A stretch of 64,000 nt of DNA from Mactra quadrangularis (Eukaryota > Mollusca > Bivalvia > Venerida > Mactridae), in NCBI GenBank assembly GCA_025267735.1, contig CM046295.1:23546716-23610715 (forward strand). Reading direction: 5' to 3'. The notes beneath the pieces were generated by a model. It was given only the letters and a program-made list of their open reading frames with translations, had not been told where the DNA came from and searched no databases. Numbering within the stretch: position 1 is the stretch's first letter; every line of letters starts with the position of its first letter. Of this stretch, positions 48,229 through 62,600 are shown piece after piece. A program made the translations under genes and the position numbers.

Positions 48229-48540
48229 AGGAGCAGTGGTCCAGTGGTAGGACGCGCGCTTAGGGATCGAGAGGTCCTGGGTTCGAGTCCCACCAGGGGC
48301 ACTGCTAATTTCCTTGAGCAAGAAATTTACCTGCGATTGCTTCACTCCACCCAGGTGTAAATGGGTACCTGCGAGGGTGGTATAATTCCGCTGCGCCAAT
48401 TTGTCGGCTGCACTAATAAGCGGAGTAAAAAGACTCCCCAGGGAGATTGATAGATAGATACCAATAGCCCAGTGACCAGGAGTAATTGCTGTAAAGTCGG
48501 TGAACGTGCGTAAGCATGAAACTTAGACTATAAAATGTAA
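48229..48540 (+). mobile_element. SINE family 2, full-length
   Basis: Head 'gtccagtggtaggacgcgcg', B-box-like 'gggttcgagtcccac', body 'ttccttgagcaagaaattta', tail 'gctgtaaagtcggtgaacgt'. It lies 190 bp after the METTL25B-like stop codon. Confidence 0.9.
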
Positions 48541-48879
48541 TTACAATTACATTTTACATTGTTGAAAACGAAAGTAATATACTGAGGCAATCACCAAGCT
48601 ATTTAAGATTTGTTATATGTCGAACTTGCTGAAATTAAACATTTTCTTGTCTTTTCAACATTCTTAGGCAGTTAGGATGTCTTTTTAATAGAATTATACT
48701 AATGTTGCACCATAACAAGCTATTGTATCTTCTAATCAGTACACGCATATTTTATCACTTATTTAGTTTTAGCTAACCTGACGCACATGGGTTTAGTTAG
48801 GAAAGACCCAAAGTATTTCTCGTGTTGTACTCTCAGTTTTAAAAAAAAATATAATTCAAAATCAGGAAATATGAAGTTG

Positions 48880-49340
48880 AACTTTTCCTGTATATACCTT
48901 TAACAAATTTTCTTTTTTGTGTTGTGTCTTTGTTCCTCGTGCGCCATGCGTCATTTGAAATCATCTTGTCAAAAATCATGAGCCCACAGTCACCAAATTT
49001 GGCAAGTAGCACCACTTCAATGTAATCTTTAAGTATGATTTAAATTATGACCCTGGAGTCATTATTAACCTGTCCCAGCGGTCTGAAGTTTTTATTAAAG
49101 AAATGTTGACTATAAATTCGTTCCCACTAACTGTTCGACCTAGAGCTTTCATATTTGGCACGTAGCATCACCTCAACTTTTTTCTCGAATTCTGATTGGT
49201 CGAAAGCTTTGATATTTGGAATATGACTTCAAGGTCACAATTATCATACACTAAAGAATGAAAGTATTAATAGATTCGTGTCAGATGTCCTTAAAACCTA
49301 GTTCTTAGGTGAGCCTTCCTGGGTCCTCAGGACCCTCTTG
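48880..49340 (+). repeat. Dispersed repeat-like stretch
   Basis: Two similar passages with 'ccaaatttggcaagtagcac' and 'catatttggcacgtagcatc', each followed by CA(A/C)-type words and 'gaccctgg' or 'caaggtcac'. It looks like an old repeat; no frame. Confidence 0.5.
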
Positions 49341-50370
49341 TTGGAGTTTGTAACATGCAGTACTTTGCCATTCTTAGTTATACTACGTGTAGCAAACTTG
49401 TTCCTCCATTTATTCGGAGTAAATTTTGCTTTCTACATTTGAATCAATAAGGCCGAAGTAACTTCTCCAAATGCACTCCAAGGTATCCGCATAAAACACG
49501 TAAGACACTTAATAGTGTAACAAGATTACATTTACATGTATAACTAAATTAGTTCGTTTGTTCAGTTCCTACTTTATTAAGTGACATTATTTTGTTGTGG
49601 AACAGACATTTTAATGTCAACATAAAAAGCAAACAATGATTATGAAATATTATACATTTTTTATTTTACTTTTCAATAATGAATTATACATATTTACAAT
49701 ATTTTAAGAGATTAACTATATAAACAATAAAATAGAAAAGGCATGCAATGACATATACAATGATGTTTTGAAACAAAACTGATCCATTGTAAAAAAACCT
49801 ATATAGGCTTACAGAAACGAAAATTAAGCATATATACTCAAACTATTATATCCGTTCTTCAAACCTTATTTTCTTATTTAACCAAGAAATGATAAATCTT
49901 TCCATAGCATAATGATATTTATAAAATAAGGCCCTTGGAAAAAGTTCCCTGCTTTCGAACTAACAAAGGTTGACTTTGATGTGACCTAAGTTTGTTGAGT
50001 CTACTTCCCGAGCATAACTCATAGTTTTGTTCGTAGAATCCGAACAAAAATGAACTTCAAACAGAGTAAATAAAATCTGTTAATGTATGCATTTAACAGA
50101 AATGTTCTTTGGGGGTCTCTTACATGTGTTCTACTGTTAAAATACAGAATGACCCACAGTCCTGTATTAATTGACACGCTCACCTAAGTAAGATGTAATT
50201 TTTGTTACATGTACCGGCCACCAAAGAACAGAAATGATGTATTTACAATGCAACGACATAAATCCTCCTCCATAAGTACCTGGGGTAAAAATTCTTCTTT
50301 TTGGCTGAACCTATTCACATTTATTCATTTAAAAGAATTAAAATCTGAGACAAATAAAAAATCATCAGCA

Positions 50371-50500
50371 TTAATTAGTTTATCAATATAAGATTAAAAT
50401 TATGCTACATTAAAAAGCTTTTATTATAGTAAAGTTACTTGCTATCGACCCGGGTTAATTAGTTTATCAATATAAGATTAAAATTATGCTACATTAAAAA
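50371..50500 (+). repeat. Local 46-bp direct duplication
   Basis: 'ttaattagtttatcaatata' and the following 26 bases occur at 50371-50416 and 50455-50500, separated by a spacer with a CCCGGG site. Confidence 0.9.
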
Positions 50501-50684
50501 GATTTCATTTGTCAAAGAAAATTTTAGAGCGCAATGTATATTATATTATATCTTTAGTTACATATTTTAAATATTTACAAAATAAGGAAATCATATATCT
50601 ACCAGGCATGAAATATATACATATAAACTACATGTATATACATTAAATATATGCACATAGAAATATACACATGAAATATGTAGA

Positions 50685-50826
50685 GGTTATTAAACAGGGC
50701 AAGTGTGCCTTAAGGAAGATATAGGCACACTCGCTCAGGTATTGCCCGAGGGCTTCAGTCCGAGAGCTAATGCCGAGGAAAGTGTGCCGATATCGACTTT
50801 AGGCACACTTGCCCTGATTCATAACC
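50685..50826. repeat. GC-richer foldback in AT-rich intergenic DNA
   Basis: Arms 'taaacagggcaagtgtgcct' and 'aggcacacttgccctgattc' about 90 bp apart, bounded by ggttat/ataacc. Inside are smaller palindromic words (gcacact/agtgtgc, cgaggg/ccgagg). No gene. Confidence 0.88.
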
Positions 50827-52597
50827 TTTTTATTGCATATGTTGACTCTTGCATGTAATGATAGTTTTTCTGAAACAAAAATACAATTTTGAAGATTAAT
50901 ACAATTTTTTTCTCAACGTAACGCGCTATTTTGCACGTTGACGTTACGTCACATGTAATGTTTTGTTTTTTCAATACCGAAACGTTGGAATCTTATGAAC
51001 GCTTATTATAAAACGTAAGTTCTTTTGTTGATAATGTATGAAGTAGGAAGTTAGCCAAATATCGATATTTGGTACACTTGCTCAATACTGGAATATATTG
51101 CTCACATTGAGGCTATATTGGCACACTTCCTCGTCAATTTTGTTACAATTTATAGTAACATATGCAGTAAATCCAAATAAAAAATATACACATAAAATAT
51201 ATACACACAACGTATGTACTACATGTAATAAAATATATGCACATAAAAATATACATTGAATATATACTCATAAATAGACGCGCATTAATCACATGCACAT
51301 GAATTAACACATATTAAATATAAACACATAAACAAATAAATATTAAATATATACACATAATAAAAATAATTTTATTTCGGCAACAATGAAATTATTGTTA
51401 CTATGTGTTTATATTTAATATGTATTTGTTTATGTGTTTACATAACTAAATACAAATTTAAAAAAATATGAACATTAAAAAACACATACAATATATACAC
51501 AGACATTTGAAATAAATATTTACACATTAAGTATAAACAAACACATGTTAACATAATTATATACTAATACAATGGTTCACATTAATTATATACTTAAATA
51601 ATATAATTATGCACATATGTGACGTCGTCTGCAAAATATGGCTCAAAATATGCTTTAGCTAATATATTGTGTAAGTACTTTGAATATAACTTTAGAAATA
51701 TAATAATGGCTGAAATACATAATCAATTGAGGAGATGAAATAAGTAAATAATGTGTGTTTTACCATTCTGCTACATCCATCATTATTTTCCTTCAAATCT
51801 TGGCAAATAAGTAGTATTGCTAAAAAGTACACTGAATTGGTTTCCATGGAAACTGTTTCTTTTATTAAGTAAAGAATGACTTCATTGTAAGACCTTCCTG
51901 ATAACATGTCAATATTCAATCTAGATATCCCTTAAGCATATAATATAGTAAATATTATTTAAATGTTTCAAGTCAACATAGTATGTGTCATGTAATTTTA
52001 AAAAATCTGCTTTCCATCAAAGAATAAAAATTGTCATAGTTCATTGTTTTGTAGTACATCATCATATACAATAATGAGGAATTTTTGCAATTTATTGGCA
52101 TTGGTTTTAGTTTTCTATGTATTACAGGCATTTTCAATGAATTGGACTGAATATTCTTAAAAAAGCCATAAAAGTTGTAATTTATATGTTTGGTTTCTAT
52201 GGAAACATGCTTGAATATTATGTACTTCCAAATTTTAAAGTGTTTATTTTTTGTAAAATGTATTCCTTAAAATGATAAATAAAATAGAATAAAATTTAGA
52301 GAATTACTCATGTTTTTATCTTTTGCTGCAAATTATCATTAATATGCAGAAAATTGGTAAAAATGTTCGGATAACACATAATTTTGGCCGTCATACCTGT
52401 ATACTTCTAAACGCTGCAACTTTGGCAATTTTTGTCAGAATCACCTGAAATTTTCTGAAAACATGTTTCAGTGCAAGTAGATTCAGAAAATGTAAGAAAC
52501 AAGAAAAGTGATTTTTCCTCATTAAGACTGATTTTTGCTGAGGAGGTCACATATAATTTATACACATGCATTGAATACACAAAAATATTTACACACA

Positions 52598-52943
52598 ATA
52601 AGGGACCATAGTCAGTTAATTCCCCTTGTATACTCTTCAAATAAGTTGGTCCAATTAGTTGGATTACTCGGATTTTACCCTTACTTTTCAATGTCAATTT
52701 GCCAAAATTAATCTTAAATATCTATTTTGTAAATTATTTAATTTGTTTGAAATTCAAGCTAAGTATTTTTAAGTTAAAAAGTATCTGTAATCACTTTTGT
52801 AAATATCTTCATTAACAAGAAAGATATTAGATGAAATATGAATTCAGTGATAAAGTACGAGGATTCCAACTGTAAGGACCTACTTACCAATTGGATTGCT
52901 TCAGATTTTATCAGGGAAAGATAACTGACTAAAGTCCCTAATT
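52598..52943. mobile_element. MITE family with TIR, copy 4
   Basis: Ends 'agggaccatagtcagttaat' and 'ataactgactaaagtcccta'; just downstream of the RPTP-A 3' end. Confidence 0.9.
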
Positions 52944-53532
52944 ATATACTATACACATAATTTATTTTATATACATGTAAATAATCTAAGCAACTATCTA
53001 ACTAAACTGTAAAATCAACGATCAGTTTGATATGATGACAAACATGGGATCAATGTAACAAAACATGAGACAAACATGAAACAATATTGAATAAATATAA
53101 TGTAATAAACTAACATGGGAGGATAATAGAAAGACACATACATGAATTAACAATATTATAACTAAGATGAACTAAGATAGCTAAAATAGCCAAGTTTTTA
53201 TACACAGAAACATTGTCTCAAAAGTCATGTTTTTAATATCCCCAATGCATGTATAGGAATATCACTAAATTATTGACACACTATAATAGTAAAGTAACGG
53301 CGAAAGGGTATATCTGAAACTCTACAGTCAGAGATAGTAGTCCCGCTTCTACAGTCAGAACGAAGAACGTTGGACGTGTATCGTAGTCGAGCAACGGACT
53401 AGGAGGTTAGTGGAATATTTGGTATCGCCGTGCTATCTTTCATGTCTTTAATACAATATTGAAGAATCACAAAGTCTTACATATTGGTTTCGTCTATTTA
53501 TATCACCAACATAAATTGTGTTCTCCCTTAAG

Positions 53533-53610
53533 TCAGTGATGTAGTGAAAGATAAGCATGACATCTTTCTAGATGAATGTTGACGAAATCATGACAGAATT
53601 TAAACTGCTC
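53533..53610 (-). CDS. RPTP-A terminal coding exon
   Basis: Acceptor ttatttcag. It encodes EQFKFCHDFVNIHLERCHAY then LSLHH and a TGA stop at 53533-53535. EQFKFCHD is the expected 'EQY.FC(Y/H)' end of D2. The 3' UTR continues leftward; an AATAAA-like signal on this strand near 52965-52975 is a candidate end but is not proven. Confidence 0.88.
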   Translation of the reverse strand, partial: EQFKFCHDFVNIHLERCHAYLSLHH

Positions 53611-56600
53611 CTGAAATAAAACATCATACACAAATATAGCTATTTGTTTAACTTGGCGTGACAATCTATCAAAAGGTGTGTCTAACTTTCAAAAGCAGGG
53701 AAGAGTGCAAACTTTAAAGAACAAAAACATATCATGTTTACAAAATTGATTTATACATACACGTGATAAACAGTCAACCTGCGTTGGACTATAAATCAAC
53801 TATATTAACATGGCAATGTATTTGTACTTTAAAGTTTGGACTTTCCATTTATGGGGGAAACACAGTAGTCTAAGATATTGAAGGGGAGTTGTAAGTACAA
53901 AGTGTGCAGAACGTGTGACTCGGTGGACAAAAGAGTGTAGATATTACTCACTTCGTTTATATAGATAATAATTGAACATGTCTGAATATATTCAATTCTC
54001 CGTTATTGACAGTTTGACTCGTCTTTTCTTGTATTGGCATTCCAAGTTGACATCAAAGTATTGAGATACAGAAAGACTTTCGTGCACATTGAAACCTAAC
54101 AAATCCATACTAATGATTACTCCTTGCACTTTAGATTTACGTACGAAGAGAGCATGGCAAAAAAAATGCAAGCGAAGTGCTTATTCTATACTGTATAACT
54201 GGCAAATACTACTGCTGAGTGTATTAACGAGATTTGACTCCGCCCATTCACTCGCTTATCAATATAAGTAAATATTTGTCATTGACACAGAAAAAAAGAC
54301 GCGTCAGTTGATTGACGGAACTACTTTATCGCCTTGATATAAACTGCGTAGTAAATCAGAGACACATGTATTACTCCGCAGGTTAAATGGTCAGGCATTT
54401 TCAGCGTCGATAGTTTTTGTTCTGTGTTATAACTTAAGACTGATGGGCTTAGTTGTAGGATTAACATGTAGGGAAACAGTCTCATGTAATATTCTCTGTT
54501 AAAAACTAACCTAGTGTGATAAACGACATTTTCTGGTTGACGGTCGTTATTGTTTTACGTCGCAACTTTTTCAACATCTAGAGGCATGTTAGACAAACAG
54601 TCCATCTTAACATTGTTCCTGACGAGAACTAGTACTAGACTTAACTCTTTCGAAAGCTTCTGTCTATTTTCTCACTTAAGGAACCACTTTTTATGTTTAT
54701 ATATTATTGTCCGGCATACAAAGACAATTTGTATACGATGGACTAAAGTCATAAAACATAATAGCAGAACTTGTACATTTTGTTAACTTCATGATAATAC
54801 GTTTTCTGTTTTTGATCAACATTACATTGGTTTGTTTAAAACTATATCTACAATAAGGGCTCCATTAAACTTCACAGATTTTAACTGATTTTACTCTTAT
54901 TATAAAAATAAAATAAAATACTGTAAACAACAAGGGTTAGGTTTAATTCAGGCCATATCAAAGGGTTAAGTTCGATTTCAGGCCATATCAAAGGGTTAAG
55001 GTCGATTTCAGGCCACATTAAAATGTTAAGTTTTATGTCAGGCCATATCATACTGTTAACATCGATTTCAGGCCACATCAAATTGTTCGATTTCAGGCTA
55101 CATCAAAGGGTTTAGTTCGATTTCAGGCCAAATTAAAAGGTTAAGTTAATTTTCAGGCCACATCAAAGGGTTAAATTCGATTCCAGGCCACTTTTAATTG
55201 TTAAGTTTGATTTCAGGCCTTATCAAGGGGTTGAGTTCGATTTCCGGCCATATCAAATTGTTAAGTTTGATTTAAGGCAATATCAAACTGTTAAATTTTA
55301 TTACAGAACATATCAAATTGTTAAGTTCGTTTTCAGACCATATCAAAGGGTTAAGTTCGATTTCAGGCCATATCAAAGGAATGTCCAGCTCCAGGCAAAT
55401 TGGGCTTTCTCTGTAGTCTGTGTAGTTTGTTTCTTCGAATTCAAATGAGTTACTCTTAATGATAATATTGTTAATTTGTACCTGAGTGTTGACCGCTAGA
55501 CGTCGCTTCATTTTGATTTGTCTCACTGTGTTACATACACTGACCTCTTGACAACATTCAACTTTTTCCAGCAGTATAGATACCAAACAAAACAATCCAC
55601 TCCTTTCAGCTCCATTTCTAAAATATGGATAAAATTAATAAAGGATGTAATGTTATAACTGACTGACGATTCCTCAAAATCTTCAGAATTTATTTTATTG
55701 GCCTCACATTTAACGAACACAGCATAAGCATTTTTGTAACAAAAATATTTTCTTTCGACTGTTTAGCATTTCTTCGAATTAATGCAAACAATTCAATATT
55801 TCATTAACAATAAAACAACGCTCAACAAAAAATGTCTACGTATAATATGACTCGTATATGTTACTCGTTTAAATGTTTAAGATAAATGTATAGTAAAGTC
55901 AAAGACTGGGTATACTATCTCGATTATGGTATTATAGAATGATTTTACAATAATTCTCATGTCAATTGATTTTGAATTACAATCATTTCTAAATGTATAT
56001 CTCTTCACTTAAAGAATCTATCAGGAAAAAATCAATAATATTGCTGATACATGTGCGTAACTGTATTATAATATATATTGGTAATTCTCTATTATATATA
56101 TTGGTAATTCTCTAATATATATATTAGTAATTCTCTATTATATATATTGGTAATTCTCTATTACATATATTGGTAATTATCAATTATATATATATTGATA
56201 ATTCTCTATTATATATATTGGTAATACTCTATTACATATATTGGTAATTATCAATGACATATATAGGTAACTCTATATTATATATATTGGTAATTCTCTA
56301 TTGCATATATAGGTAAATCTCTATTATATATATTGGTAATTCTTTATTATATATATTGGTAATTCTCTATTACATATATTGGTAATTCTCTATTATGGAT
56401 ATTGGTAATTCTCTAATATATATATTGGTAATTCTCTATTATATATATTGGTAATTCTCTATTATATATATATTGGTAATTCTCTAATAAATTTATTGGT
56501 AAATATTTATTATATTTATTGGTAATTCTCAATTACATATATTGGTTTTTCCAGATTTGTTTGCAAAATTAGGTAAATTGGTTTATATAAAAAACACATA

Positions 56601-59600
56601 GAAATGTGAATATACTTTAAAGATATTTCTATCCAAATTTTAGACAGAAATACCTCCAAAGTGGACTGTAATTGCCTTCTGTAAAAAGGAAAACGAAACC
56701 CTTTTATAATAGCTGCAATCAAATTCATTTGCTGATTTGGGACTTTATGTGATAATAGATTTTAAATAGCGGGAACAAGCAATCATTAAAATGGATGTCG
56801 TGTGAATCCAGTTTAGACTGTGCCAGCCAATGTTCATTCTTATGCTAATAATTGATGATGTTAATTACCTACGTGGTTAGAAATTTCAAACCAGATACAA
56901 GTTTAATACTTACAAGCAGTGAACAAATACAGGAGATTCTGGGTCAGACTTTTGAATCAGTGACGTCATTTCCGTCACAAACTGTAAGAATTCAACTACA
57001 TCCGGTGGTACCTTTGAAGTTTGAGGCCATCGTGAAAATTGTACACACGTGACGTCTACTTGTTCAGATTGAGTCTGTAAGAACACACAATGAAATAACT
57101 TAATGTCGATATGTAAAATGTAATAAAAGTTAATTACAGACATTTCTAGGAAACAAACAATACAATAAAATACAAATACACAAAGAAACAACAGAAGAAG
57201 AAATTAATCGTGTTTACATTAACACAGATAAAGAATGAAAGGGAAAACAGAACTATTGACGAAAATAATTCATCATTTTGTCGTAAAAAATTAATAAATC
57301 TCTGTTTTAAAATTGGTGTTTTCTAACTAAAATTGCTCCGTTTATTCCTTTGTCCACGTACTCTGCTCTGAATTATGACAAGAGTTCATCGAAACCAAAA
57401 CATCGAAATGTAAATCAAACTAACTGCCGACCTGTTAGTTTAGTCAATAGTACGATTGAGTAATAAATCAAGGGTCGTGTGTTTGGTTCCAAGACATGGT
57501 TAAGAAATACTTCTTTTGCAGATCAAGCTGCTGTATTTGTTTAAAACAAACACACGAGGATAATGAACCTAACACTAAACCTTCTCTCACTTACCTTATT
57601 CTTGTACTGTATTTTACATTGTGTTACAGAACATAACTGATCATAAGGATAATTTACCAAACACTAGACCTCCTCTCACTTACCTTATTCTTGTACTGTA
57701 TTTTACATTGTGTTACTGAACATAACTGATCATAAGGATAATTAACCAAACACTAAACCCCCTCTCACTTACCTTATTCTTGTACTGTATTTTACATTGT
57801 GTTACTGAACATAACTGGTCATATGGATAATGAACCTTACACAAGACCCCCTCTCACTTACCTTATTATTGTACTGTATTTTGCATTGTGTTACTGAACA
57901 TAACTGGTCCAGTTTTCTTGATACAACTTTCACACTAAATGATCCAGCAGTCATGTATTCTTCATTATGAGATGGAATATATTGACCTACATTCTGTAAA
58001 TGTAAAAAAACGTGTTTTAATAAAACTTTCGTCAGAAATCAGCGTAAATCAATAGAAAAAGAGACATTATCAAATGTTCAGTGATTCCTTTGGCATCAAC
58101 TCAAAACAGATATAAATCAGAAAAGTTTACCCAAAAAGACACAAACAAATGAACTAAATTTAATCCTAATGTTTAAAGTTTTAAGCCTTTTTCTACAATA
58201 TAAATTTAAGATATATCTTTTTTGGCTTTGGCTTATATTTTCAGCGAATGAAACATCATTTTTCAAGAATGAAAGAAATTCATAAATACTAAAATCGTTA
58301 ATTTCAAACCCTATGCATTCAGTACCAATTAAAATATTGTATTCATTACAGGTTTTGAAAGAATGATTAAAACAAATTACATGAAAATTTCTCACTTGTA
58401 ATTTTGTATCTGACTAAAGCAAATAAATAAAGATTTCTCACTTGTAATTTTGTATCTGGCTAAAGCAAATAAAATAAAGATTTCTCACTTGTAATTTTGT
58501 ATCTGGCTAAGGCAAATAAAGTAAAGATTTCTCACTTGTAATTTTGTATCTGGCTAAAGCAAATTACATGAAGATTTCTCACTTGTAATTTTGTATCTGA
58601 CTAAAGCAAATAAATAAAGATTACACACTAGTAATTTTGTACCTGGCTAAAGCAAATTAAATAAAGATTTCTCACTTGTAATTTTATATCTGGCTTAAGC
58701 AAATAAATAAAGATTTCTCACTTACATCGGCTGGACTGATACTAGCATCCATGTTTATTATAAGTTTACATTTCTCTTGAACAACAAGTGTTAGGAAATC
58801 TTTCACTGTACTAGACAAAGGTGTTTGAGCGATGATGAAATGTTTTGGTAACATAAAACTCTGTATAATGGAAAAATGTATATCAATAAAATTGTTGCAT
58901 ATTTTTTGTAAAACATTTTGTTTAAAATTTCAAATTTTCACAATTTACATATTATACGAAAAATGTAGAAATAATGTTTCAACAAAAATTCAGTTCTGTT
59001 TAAACATAATATATCGATATAGTTCACAGTAGACTGATCAGTTCAGTTTAAACATATTGTATCGACATAGTTCACAATAGACAGATCAGTTCTGTTTGAA
59101 CATATTGTATCGACATAGTTCACAATAGACAGATCAGTTCAGTTTAAACATATTGTATCGACATAGTTCACAATAGACAGATCAGTTCAGTTTAAACATA
59201 TTGTATCGACATAGTTCACAATAGACAGATCAGTTCTGTTTGAACATATTGTATCGACATAGTTCACAATAGACAGATCAGTTCTGTTTGAACATATTGT
59301 ATCGACATAGTTCACAATAGACAGATCAGTTCAGTTTAAACATATTATATCGACATAGTTCACAATAGACAGATCACTTATGTTTAAACATATTGTATCG
59401 ATATAGTTCACAATAGACAGATCACTTATGTTTAAACATATTATATCGATATAGTTCACAATAGACAGATCACTTATGTTTAAACATATTGTATCGATAT
59501 AGTTCACAATAGACAGATCACTTATGTTTAAACATATTATATCGATATAGTTCACAATAGACAGATCACTTATGTTTAAACATATTGTATCGACATAGTT

Positions 59601-62600
59601 CACAATAGACAGATCAGTTATGTTTAAACATATTGTATCGATATAGTTCACAATAGACATGTTTTATACAAACTGTACTTACATTTAAATACAATGCATT
59701 AATATACTCAGACGATGCATTTTTACGCCCAAGGTGAAGTCTTGGTCTGTCAATATCACCTAAAAATTTAATAACATTAGTTTGAAAAAGCCCTCATCAA
59801 ATCCAAGATTGTTTACATATTTTACCTGACTAAAATATAGATTATGGTAGGAGCAGTGGTGATAGAACACGCGAAGTGATTTAAAGGTCCCCACTTCAAA
59901 CCGCATAAGGGGTGCTGAGTATTTCCTAGGGCAAGGAAATAGCCTACAGTACGTCCTAGTGTAAATGAGGGATCACATGCCTAAAGGCGATTACAAACAT
60001 CAGGAGTTACTGTACAATATTGCGAGGTCGGATTTAACGATCGTGGATTTATTTACTTCAACACCGGTCAAGGCATTTTGTTTAGGCATGTAACGAAAAG
60101 GTAGTTCCAAAATGGCGTCTAAATATGTCCGAGGTTATTCGTAGTAAATGGCCGAGGAGTTCTGAATGCACCTCTCTACTACCTGGGTTGTTTTAAAAAC
60201 CAAATATTTTTTATGCATCTAACCTGGAATGTCTGCTCCAGTCCTGTTTTTATCTGTCAATTCACTGTTTTGTTGAACAGTGAGGATTTCTGATTCTGAA
60301 CGACTTTCTATAGTACTTTGTAACTCCTGAAAATATGAATACAAGAAAAAGTGATTTTTTGTTGCCGTTGCAACAAATTGTGTAGGTTATATAAGGACAG
60401 TCAATCATCCTATTTACCGATTCGGAAGGCTAAATCTACAAGGCTCATGCTTCCGTGAGTGACTGACAACTGTCTATTATGTCATATTACAAGAGTCAGT
60501 GGTAGAAAGGAGAATGGTCGTAGAAATTAGCTCATGTCTTAACTTACGGGTTCGTTTATCTTAACCATGACCCTTACATCTGAGGTGCGTTCAACAATTC
60601 CAGTGCATTGGGCGACATCGAAAATTGGGACGCAGACTTGTATGTTACTTGTTCCACATAACAAATCCACGCAATGCATAAATATAATATTAATAATATG
60701 CATATATATTGAGCGTAAAGTTTGTCTCCGACCAGACCTTTATGCAAGAATATTCATTACATTGAATATGCCTAAATGTGGCTACATGCCTAAACAAAAT
60801 GCTTTGACCGATGTTGAAGTAAATAAATCCACGATCGTCTAGGCGATGATTGATGTTCCGTATTTAGTCCATAAATTTGAAATAACACAATATAACCAAC
60901 AAGCTTTGTCATGTTAATGCCATTAACGTATTGATATACATGTATATACATACTTGAAACTTCTTCCCAATAGTTTTTCTGTTAAGTTTCTTCACGTAGT
61001 CATGGAAACCACTAGCTTCTATGGGTTTGCAATCATAAGTTAAAGTGTAAACAAGACACTCATGTAGAAACCTATACTGTTCCTTTAATGTAAACAGAAT
61101 GTAGATAAAATATATTAGAAAAAATTTGTGATAATTTTATAACAAGGATAAGAAAATCCAAATAATTTACCCTTGTCCAGAGAGAGTATAGTTCATATTT
61201 GCTCGTCCTAAAGTTTCGGAATTCAAAATAGTTATACTGTACAACCTCTTTTTTGACTGTGTTTAACCCCGTTTCAACACAAGTTAGGTCAATTTACGGC
61301 GTCCAGCGCACATTACCTAACTTTCCAGGATCCTTGTCTATAACCAGTACTCACATGCCCTTCCACAGTTATATAACATTAGTACTGAACAAATCACGAC
61401 AGTTTTATAACTTTAGTACTGAACAAATGACCACGACAGTTATAAAATTTTTTTGTACTTAACGAATCACGACAGTTATATAAGTTTTATATAACTTTAG
61501 TACTGATCAAATTACTTCATTTATATAACTTTAGTACTTTACAAATCACGACAGTTATATAACTATAGTACTTAATGAAACACGACAGTTATATAACTTT
61601 AATACTTTACAAATCACTACAGTTATATAACTTTAGAACTTTACAAATCACGACAGTTATATAACTTTAGAACTTTACAAATCACGACAGTTATATAACT
61701 TTAGTACTTAACAAAACACGACAGTTATATAATTTAGTACTTAACAAAACACGACAGTTATATAATTTAGTACTTAACAAATCACGATAGTTATATAACT
61801 TTAGTACTTAACAAAACACTACAGTTATATAATTTAGTACTTAACAAAACACGACAGTTATATAATTTAGTACTTTACAAATCACGACATTTATATAACT
61901 TTAGTACTTAACAAAACACGACAGTTCTTTCTCAACATTTCGAGGGCAACTTACCAAGTTTAGAACCATTTTTACTCTCTGTTCTCTCAATTTTCGTACA
62001 CAGAATAGAATATTTACACTTCCCTTTATGACCCCTTCATTTGTCAAAATGTCTATTGCAATATAAGTCCCGGTGCGTCCAATACCAGCACTGAAAAAAT
62101 GTACATCAGATCGTCCGTTAATAAATAAAAATAAATTCCCAACAAATCTCCCATTTCCACTATTTCTATTTTTAGACCACATATGTCCATTTGATTATAA
62201 ATTCTCCATATTTTTGTTTCCCTAAGTCCAAATGACCAAACTGAATTGGTATGCATGTCCTGTCTAACCACAAACCCCCTAATGGACGACTTTATTTTCA
62301 AACGTCGTTATCGTTCCTTAGTGTGCTAGTCATATGTAACTGGATGGCAAACAGCGACGTTACAATCTGACTTAACAAAACTCAAATATCTAAATAACAT
62401 AACAGCACAGTTGATCAAAAATCGGGTGTTTAACGGCATGATAGATTGTATGAGTTAAAGTGGTCACAAGAATAATTTCAAAGTTCCATCTGGTAATAAC
62501 ACGACATATTACATGTGTTTAAACTTAAAGTGGGCATTAGAACAATTTAAAAGTTTCTTCTGGTATCAGCACGACAGATTGCATGTGTTTACACTTAAAT

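Larger units (their letters stand above)
49341..52597. other. AT-rich intergenic DNA, no gene recognised
   Basis: Many 'atatacacataaa' words (50600-51560), the foldback and the 46-bp duplication; otherwise nothing supported. Confidence 0.6.

Noticed and set aside
54881..55081. Frame with repeated 'LIWPEIELN'
   Set aside because: 30-bp intronic minisatellite. The longer overlapping frame is real only in its exon part 55482-55617.
59331..59660. 109-codon frame with repeated 'SIVNYIDTICLN'
   Set aside because: 48-bp intronic minisatellite between two proven RPTP-A exons.
61901..62301. Two longer minus-strand frames with GIGRTG in one
   Set aside because: Only 61955-62090 is exon; the rest is read-through into introns on both sides.
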